A program made the position numbers and the translations under genes. A stretch of DNA of 64,000 nucleotides, taken from Planctomycetaceae bacterium. GTDB lineage: Bacteria > Planctomycetota > Planctomycetia > Pirellulales > Pirellulaceae. Positions 57,977 through 64,000 of this stretch are shown piece after piece (the stretch's first letter is position 1; every line of letters starts with the position of its first letter). The DNA lies in assembly GCA_002723275.1 (NCBI GenBank), contig PBNZ01000037.1, forward strand, positions 19,517 to 83,516. Reading direction: 5' to 3'. The notes under the pieces are model-generated. The model was not told the DNA's origin. It searched no databases and saw only the letters and a list, made by a program, of their open reading frames with translations.

Positions 57977-59206
57977 TTAAGCCCGTCGACGAAGCCATAA
58001 CGGAGCCAGGCAAAGACCCAGGATAAGCGTCAGCAGCGAAGCAGGTTCTGGCACTGCAGCAACGGCCGCGACGGGACCTGCTTCATAACCGCCGTCTGTG
58101 AACGACGTGACAAGATCTGCTGAGGAAAAATCAAGATCCCCATTCCAGTCGCCGTCACCCCAGTTCGAGTTGCCCGCTTCGGTATCCTCGTACTCACCTC
58201 GAGTAAAGACCTGTACCAGATCAGCACTATCGAACGAACCGTCATTGTTCGAATCGCCAAACCACGTTTTGCGGAGATCTTTGACCCACGTTGTGCGGTC
58301 CAGTTGATTGACAGCGCCATCGTTATTCACGTCGAAACTATTCGAACGATCGGCTTCGGCCTTATTGACCTCTGCCGTCAGTAGATCGATGTCGACCTCA
58401 TCCAACGTACCGTTATTGTCAAAATCACCGGGGACACTTGGGCCACCGCCGCCGGCGCCGAAATCACTGAAGTCGCCACCCATGATCGTCATGATCTGTT
58501 CTTGAGTCAGGGCCTCATTGAAGATTGCCACGTCATCCAGCATGCCATGCATATTCGTTGTTCCGTCCAAACGGCTACCAATGAACAAGGGCATGTCTTC
58601 GTCCACTAACGGCTGGAATTCGACGTCGATGAAGCCATCACCGTTTTCTTCCCCGTTCAGATAGTGCAAGACCTCGCCGTCTTCGGTCATCGTGATCGCG
58701 ATGTGTTGCCATTCTTCAACCGCGGCTGAGTCTAATGAATTGACTTGGGTAATCGCTCCGTTGCCTTCACCAGCAAAATAGCTGACTCGTCCATCACCAC
58801 GATGCGTGTAAACATCATACGGAGAGGGTTTGTTTTGAGCTGCCGAACCTGTCTTGGAGACAACGGCGTTCCAGGTGTCGAACTGTTCGAACTGAGCCCA
58901 GGCTGCAATGGTGATGCCCGTTTCTTCGATCGAAAGCGAATCTGAGTCTTCGACTTCAAGCCAACCAACGGGATTCTGGTCACCTTCGCCCGCGAAGTTC
59001 ATGGCTCCGCCACGATCACCACCGCCGTCGACCCAGGAGACAGCATCGCCCTGTGCGAATGCGTCGTTTCCGTACTCACTGGAATCCGGTTGTGGATCGA
59101 CGTCACTGTCGAATCGCCACAAACCAACGATTTCCGCTTGAGTTGAGCCTGTTACGGCGAAGCATAAAACCGTCGAAACAATCAATACTTTTTTGAGCGA
59201 CATCAT
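57977..59206 (-). CDS. LamG-like / dockerin-like PEP-CTERM protein, 409 aa
   Basis: ATG 59206 (or 59203) has GGAGG 8 bases upstream; the frame is also open to 59221. A signal peptide (SLKKVLIVSTVLCFAVTGSTQA) is followed by a LamG/concanavalin-like domain (IVGLWRFDSDVDPQPDSS, GITIAAWAQFEQFDTWNAVVS, GMLDDVAIFNEALTQEQI). Then comes a dockerin-like EF-hand region (GDFDNNGTLDEVDIDLL, GDSNNDGSFDSADLVQVF, GDWNGDLDFSSADLVTSF) and a PEP-CTERM tail (VPEPASLLTLILGLCLAPLWLRRR). Surface or matrix protein with probable glycan-binding role. It is the first gene of a minus-strand unit with copy A, and divergent from copy B only ~75 bp away. Confidence 0.87.
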   Translation of the reverse strand: MMSLKKVLIVSTVLCFAVTGSTQAEIVGLWRFDSDVDPQPDSSEYGNDAFAQGDAVSWVDGGGDRGGAMNFAGEGDQNPVGWLEVEDSDSLSIEETGITIAAWAQFEQFDTWNAVVSKTGSAAQNKPSPYDVYTHRGDGRVSYFAGEGNGAITQVNSLDSAAVEEWQHIAITMTEDGEVLHYLNGEENGDGFIDVEFQPLVDEDMPLFIGSRLDGTTNMHGMLDDVAIFNEALTQEQIMTIMGGDFSDFGAGGGGPSVPGDFDNNGTLDEVDIDLLTAEVNKAEADRSNSFDVNNDGAVNQLDRTTWVKDLRKTWFGDSNNDGSFDSADLVQVFTRGEYEDTEAGNSNWGDGDWNGDLDFSSADLVTSFTDGGYEAGPVAAVAAVPEPASLLTLILGLCLAPLWLRRRA

Positions 59207-59280
59207 GTTGGCAGCCTCCATTGAAAAGTTGACGCAATCGCGTTACCCGGCGGTCGACCGCCGATGGTAAACTAGCAGAT

Positions 59281-62200
59281 ATGCAGAATCAACTTTTTTC
59301 TACCGAAACGTTTGTTTCGGCATCTGTTGCCGCCGCATTTTCGAGCAGGCTGATAGGCCTGATGGTGATCGGGCTCTGTCTTTGGGGCTGCAATTTTCGA
59401 AAAGAAGTGGCTCCAGTTTCGGAAACGGGACGAAACCAGCAATCTGCCATCGGCGTACACGGAGATCTCAGCGACTCGACCGAACCAACAGCGGAAATCG
59501 CTCGCGGTAAGCTGGGTATGCCCAATGTTTTGGATGCTGATGTCGCTGGGAATTGGGATACCGAACGAGTCAGCCAATTGGTCAGCGACAGGTTACAAGA
59601 GGTGGCCGACCTGTTGAAGAGTTATCCGGCTCCCGAAGTGGAGCAGATGCGGAAGCTGCTGGATGCATCCTTTCAATGTTTCAATTTGCGACCTGATTCG
59701 CCGCCGCTGGTTTACGAGGATGATGTACTCGTCATTCGGCGTCAATTGGATGCCTCCACAAACGCATCCGAAGCATCGGCTCGTTTATTGAATTCGAAAG
59801 TCGACGAAAGCCAGATCCGTGACACATCCGGCGTAACGGATGTCGGAGTGACCTATTCCGGCGTAGAGGGTTTTCTGAAGGCGATGTTGCATCTATCGGA
59901 GCCGCTGCGAAGTGTCGCGAAACGGCAGTGTAAATTCAAGCTGTTTTCGATTGATCTATCTGAAGGCAATGTTCAGACGCTCGCCTACTTTTATCTTAGC
60001 GGCCAGGTCAACGCTCGTCATTTGCAACAGTCGGCCACATGGCGATGCGACTGGAAGCTGAATGGTGAGAGTGATCTCCGTCTCGTATCGATTAATCTGA
60101 TGGATTACGAAGAGGTCGTCTGCCATCAGAACGGTTCGCCGTTCTGGTCGGACTGCACGACGGCGGCCATCGGAAAGTCGGATGCCTTCCAACAGCAACT
60201 TCGATATAGTCTCGACCATTGGTTGGATCGAACGGAACAGAATTATGGCATTGGATCGACGGGCTATCAGGGGCTCGCGATTGCCGATGTCAACGGTGAT
60301 GGGTTGGATGATGTTTTCCTGGCTCAGTCAGGTGGCTTGTTGACAGGTTTGCCTAACCGTTTGTTCGTCCAGCAACCGGATGGTACGGCAGTCGATACTT
60401 CTATTGAGTCTGGCCTTGGATGGACCAACGGAACTCACACTGCGTTATTTGTCGATTTGGACAACGATGGTGATCAGGATGTCATCGTGGCTACTTCGAT
60501 GGGCATCATCTTGGCCGAAAACAATGGCTCCGGCCAATTCAAGATTCAGCAGTCAAAACTGACTCCGGAAGCGCCTCCCATGTCTCTGGCTGCCGCGGAT
60601 TACGATGTCGATGGCGATCTGGATATCTATGTTTGTTGTTATTCCCGACGATCGTCATCTCAGCTTTTAGGACGCCCCCTACCTTTTCACGATGCGAACA
60701 ACGGTGGCCGCAATATCCTGTTTCGAAATGATGGTGGTTGGCGCTTTTCCAATGTGACTCAGTCGGTTGGCTTTGAGCAAAATAATCGGCGTTTCAGTTT
60801 CGCTGCTGCTTGGGAGGACTTTGATAACGACGGTGACCTGGATTTGTATGTCGCCAATGATTACGGCCGCAATAATCTGTTTCGCAATGACGATGGTCAG
60901 TTTACGGACGTCGCTGACGAGTTAGGGGTTGAGGATATTTCGGCGGGAATGTCGGTGACCTGGGGTGACTACAATCGTGACGGGATGATGGACCTGTATG
61001 TCAGCAACATGTGGTCATCTGCCGGAAATCGCATTGCCTATCAACGTCAATTCCAGGAGAGTGCAGATGACGCGACTCTCCAACAATATCAGCGGCACGC
61101 TCGGGGAAATTCCCTGTTTGAAAACGTTGGTTCAATCGGTCCGTTCCGAGATGTGAGTGTACCGGCAGCGGTCACGATGGGACGTTGGGCCTGGTCATCT
61201 CACTTTGCCGACATCAATAACGACGGTTGGCAGGACTTGTTGGTGGCAAACGGCTTTGTGACACAGGAAGACACATCTGACTTGTGAAGTTTCTTTTGGC
61301 GACAGGTCGTGTCGCAATCACCCGTCGATGCAACCGCTCCGACGGATGAATACCTGGATAGCTGGAATCAATTGTCGCAGATGATTCGTAATGGTCGCAG
61401 TTTCAGCGGGCGCGAACGCAATTGCTGTTTCCTCAATACGGGGCAGCAGCGATTCGCAGATGTTTCCGCTGCGACCGGCTTTGATTTTCCTGACGATGGT
61501 CGTGGTTTGGCACTGGTTGATTGGGATCAAGACGGTGATCTCGATGCCTGGATTGCGAATCGGTCGAGTCCTCAAGTGCGATTGTTAATGAACCGTATGC
61601 AGACGGATCATCGTTGGGTTGCCTTTCGGCTCGAGGGCACCCAATGCAATCGCGATGCAATTGGTGCTCGTGTCACCGTTATTACGCATGCCAAAGAGCA
61701 GCGGCCGCAGATCAAGACCTTACGAGCCGGTGAAGGGTTCCTCAGTCAATCCAGCAAGTGGCTTCATTTTGGCCTTGGAAACGACACGCTAAAACGCGTC
61801 ATTGTCCATTGGCCGGGTGCGGAAAGCCCAGAAGTCTTTGAAGGATTGGAATCGGATCTTCGTTATAAAGTTGTTCAGGGTACAGGACACGCGCTGCCGC
61901 TTGAACCGCGGTCTGGTGTCGTGCTTCCGCCGTCTGAGCTGATGCCAACTCCGAGCCAGGAAACCGCTCGCATTGTCCTGTTGCAGAGGCATCGTTTGGA
62001 GGGTATTCAATTCACCGATTTCAAATTGCAGCAGAAGACACTTGTTCCTGGCAACAGAAGCCCGCGGCTGATAAACCTTTGGGCTTCCTGGTGTCAGCCA
62101 TGTATCGCCGAACTTGCCGCTCTGCAAGAGCGAGCCAATGACCTGGCAAGCGTCCAGCTTTCGGTTACGGCCTTGTGCGTGGACCGGGTTCAAGATGAAA

Positions 62201-63363
62201 ACGCGGATCCAGCACTCGCCCAAACGATCGTCGAGGCTTGGGATGCGATTGAATTCGGCTGGGCCGAAACCGATTTGCTGCGTGACCTGACGAATGTTCA
62301 CAACGATGTGCTCTACCGCCAAAGATCTTTGCCGGTCCCCTGCAGCTTCTTGCTCGACGAACAAGGAGCGATTGCCGCGATTTACCGAGGTCCGCTGGAG
62401 GTCGATCAACTACTCAAAGATGTGCGGTTGTTGAATCGCTCGCCCCCAGAACTTGCGGAAACCGCTGTTCCCTTTTCCGGGATGAATGTCGCACGCAGAT
62501 TTTCTCCCCATGGAGTCAATGTTGCTCGTGCTTACCTTGAAGGCGGCTACCTGGATGATGCACGCATTGAATTGGAAATGTATGTCCGACAGCACTCTAA
62601 TGCGACAAATTCGAATGCGAGGACGGATAGCAATCGGAATCGTTTGCTGCAGGCGTACCTGTTGTTGGCCAGGATTGCCCAGCAACAAGATCGCACTCGC
62701 GATCAAGTTAATGCCCTGCGACAAGCCATCCAACTAGAGCCAACCGAGTTTGATGCTCGAATTGAGTTGGCGTTCGCTGTCCTGGCTGGTGAAGGCGATC
62801 GCGATGCGGCGAATGCCCTGCTCAGTCAGGCTCGGCTCCTGGCCTCGGACAATGTCGATCGATTCGTGCGTTTAGGGCAGGCCTATGCAAGAATCGGTCA
62901 GGTTCAACAAGCGATTGAATTCTTCCAGCGTGCCACAACCTTGGAGCCACAGAAGCCTGAACCACGTTTCAACTTGGCGATAGCGCTTCAGCTTTCTGGC
63001 CAATCGGCATCGGCTGTAACCCAGTACAGTCAATTGTTGGAAACGCATCCGGGACTGATCGAAGCGGCCAACAACCTGGCATGGTTGTTGGCGACCGACG
63101 AAAATCCGGCGATACGAGATGCCTCGCGAGCGATCGAATTGGCAGCCAGTGTCTGTTCCACGACGCAAAATTCTAATCCTGCTTATCTGGATACATTGGC
63201 TGAGGCCTATGCGGCCGCTGGAAATTACAGCGAAGCTGTTCAAGTTGTCGCGCAAGCCATCGAAATCGCACTCAAAGATGAAAACGCGGAAATGGTGCAG
63301 AAGCTTCGGCAAAGGCGTCAGCGATTTCAGTCAGAAATAAATACAGCCACCGAACGCGAATAA
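59281..63363 (+). CDS. Candidate selenoprotein, copy B: FG-GAP / ASPIC-UnbV / thioredoxin / TPR lipoprotein, 1360 aa with Sec669
   Basis: Conventional calling gives two genes (59281-61287 and 61309-63363, the second from a GTG). They share one frame, broken only by TGA at 61285-61287. Read through: lipobox LWGC (Cys37); N-terminal domain to ~330; FG-GAP/VCBS propeller (DVNGDGLDDVFLAQ, DFDNDGDLDLYVAND); TGA at residue 669 then SFFWRQVVSQSP; further propeller (DWDQDGDLDAWIAN); ASPIC/UnbV (~778-857, RAGEGFLSQSSKWLHFGLG); TlpA-like thioredoxin fold with CQPC (Cys938-Cys941); TPR array (~1100-1345, AIEFFQRATTLEPQKPEPR). The proposed second start lies inside the SECIS-like stem and has no Shine-Dalgarno, and the split would cut the propeller. 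The protein is a diverged paralogue of copy A, in inverted orientation. Extracytoplasmic, lipid-anchored. Role of Sec unknown. Confidence 0.82.
61285..61315 (+). promoter_or_regulatory. SECIS-like hairpin after the TGA codon of copy B
   Basis: TGA (61285-61287) is followed by 11 nt, then stem GCGACA (61299-61304), loop GGTCG (61305-61309) and TGTCGC (61310-61315). A bulged G at 61298 allows two further T-A pairs. The 35 bases after TGA differ from copy A at one position only (third base of the first Ser codon). The GTG sometimes used as a start (61309-61311) begins on the last loop base and runs into the right arm. Confidence 0.75.
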
Positions 63364-63434
63364 GTTATTCAAGATCCTTTCCATTCCAGAATATTTACGT
63401 GCTTTACGCACTCGTTCTGGTTAAAAAAGAGATC

Positions 63435-64000
63435 ATGAATTCTAAAAAACGCCTTCTCCGACACGGTTTGGAATCGCTTGAAATTCGATTAGTGCTGGAT
63501 AGCACTGTCGTGTTCAATGAACTTATGTATCACCCCCTGCAAGGGCAGGAATCGCTGGAGTTTGTTGAACTTCACAATCAGATGGCCGTCGATATGGACA
63601 TCTCGAAGTGGAGTCTTCAACAAGGTATCTCCTTTGAATTCCCCGAGGGAACGATTGTGCCCGGAGGAGGGTATCTGGTTCTCGCAAAGGATCCGGCTGC
63701 CTTGCAGCAAGAAGGTGCCGAGGTGGTGGGCCCCTACGAAGGCAGTTTGTCCAATCAGGGGGAACGTCTGGAGTTGCGTGACCGCAATGATCGTCGCATG
63801 GATGTGATCGATTACGACGATGGTGGTCAGTGGCCCATCGCGGCGGATGGTTCTGGAGCTTCGTTGGCGAAGATTGATGAGGATACTCTGAGCCGGCGTG
63901 CTGAAAACTGGTCGTCTAGTATTGTTGTGGGGGGGACTCCGGGCGCGGCTAATTTTCCGGAAGAGGTTGAGCCGGATCCGGATGTAATTCAGCAACTGCT
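63435..64000 (+). CDS. LTD-domain giant secreted protein, 3' truncated by window edge
   Basis: ATG 63435 follows GAGA. The leader is the planctomycete type (RHGLESLEIRLVLDST), a variant of the LExRVLLAAD motif. An LTD domain follows (VVFNELMYHPLQGQ, EFVELHNQMAVDMDISKW, GGGYLVLAKDPAALQ) with the typical LTD end (VIDYDDGGQWPIAADGSGAS). The frame is open to the last base, ~188 codons. By analogy with 6670-11679 it may continue with CotH, more LTD and dockerin domains. Confidence 0.85.
   Translation, partial: MNSKKRLLRHGLESLEIRLVLDSTVVFNELMYHPLQGQESLEFVELHNQMAVDMDISKWSLQQGISFEFPEGTIVPGGGYLVLAKDPAALQQEGAEVVGPYEGSLSNQGERLELRDRNDRRMDVIDYDDGGQWPIAADGSGASLAKIDEDTLSRRAENWSSSIVVGGTPGAANFPEEVEPDPDVIQQL

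Noticed and set aside
61285-61311. Two separate genes with translational re-initiation at GTG 61309 (and the equivalent GTG in copy A)
   Set aside because: No Shine-Dalgarno precedes the GTG, it lies in a hairpin, the seven codons between TGA and GTG are conserved in frame in both copies, and the split cuts the propeller domain.

Overview
The window looks like a chromosomal segment of a planctomycete, probably an aquatic or marine Pirellulales-type bacterium. This is inferred from the gene families, not from a marker gene. The signs are: several giant secreted proteins opening with a basic stretch and an LExRVLLAAD-type motif; PEP-CTERM sorting signals; planctomycete-style dockerin-like EF-hand tails; CotH and lamin-tail (LTD) proteins; CRTAC1-type FG-GAP/ASPIC-UnbV proteins; a Tat-exported Gfo/Idh/MocA oxidoreductase; a DUF1080 protein; a cytochrome c/propeller protein; and a sulfatase. 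Most genes encode exported, lipoprotein or membrane products.

Layout. 1-13.5 kb: surface-protein block, with the end of a CotH/dockerin protein, a 1231-aa FG-GAP/ASPIC lipoprotein, a 1669-aa CotH/LTD/dockerin protein, and two PEP-CTERM proteins sharing a discoidin-like domain. 13.8-24.6 kb: a VWA/YfbK-like lipoprotein gene broken by one in-frame TAG, two adjacent paralogues of an unrecognised family, a two-heme cytochrome c/propeller protein and two exported proteins of unknown function. 25-32.4 kb: a VCBS-repeat giant-protein relative, then Gfo/Idh oxidoreductase, two HEAT-repeat proteins and an esterase, ending tail-to-tail with a DUF1080 protein. 32.5-44.4 kb: cold-shock protein, methyltransferase, glycosidase-like protein, YtoQ-like protein, DUF5993-like/DsbB pair, GT-C glycosyltransferase, dicarboxylate symporter, zinc-ribbon SDR, and a glutamine synthetase gene with three lesions. 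44.5-53.6 kb: a sulfatase-sialidase fusion, a YkvA/DUF1232 protein, tRNA-Ile(CAT), a metal-type cluster (Cys/His protein, MoxR ATPase, His-rich lipoprotein, permease) and a FAD oxidoreductase. 53.8-63.4 kb: two divergent paralogous giant genes flanking a LamG/dockerin/PEP-CTERM gene. 63.4 kb-end: start of another LTD protein.

The main discovery candidate is the divergent pair (53839-57957 minus; 59281-63363 plus). Each would normally be called as two genes, an FG-GAP lipoprotein followed by an ASPIC/thioredoxin/TPR protein. In both loci the two parts are in the same frame and separated by one TGA, followed by the same codons (SFFWRQVVSQSP). A hairpin with a GGTC loop starts 17 nt after the TGA, and 34 of the 35 bases after the TGA are identical between the copies although the flanks have diverged. 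This closely resembles a bacterial SECIS element. I therefore annotate each locus as one selenocysteine-containing lipoprotein of about 1360-1370 residues (FG-GAP propeller, Sec, ASPIC/UnbV, CxxC thioredoxin fold, TPR). The selenocysteine machinery (selA, selB, selC, selD) is not in this window, so the call rests on sequence pattern and family logic.

The two broken genes (VWA with TAG; glutamine synthetase with TAG plus two frameshifts) may be real pseudogenes or assembly errors. TAG ends many intact genes here, so it is not recoded.
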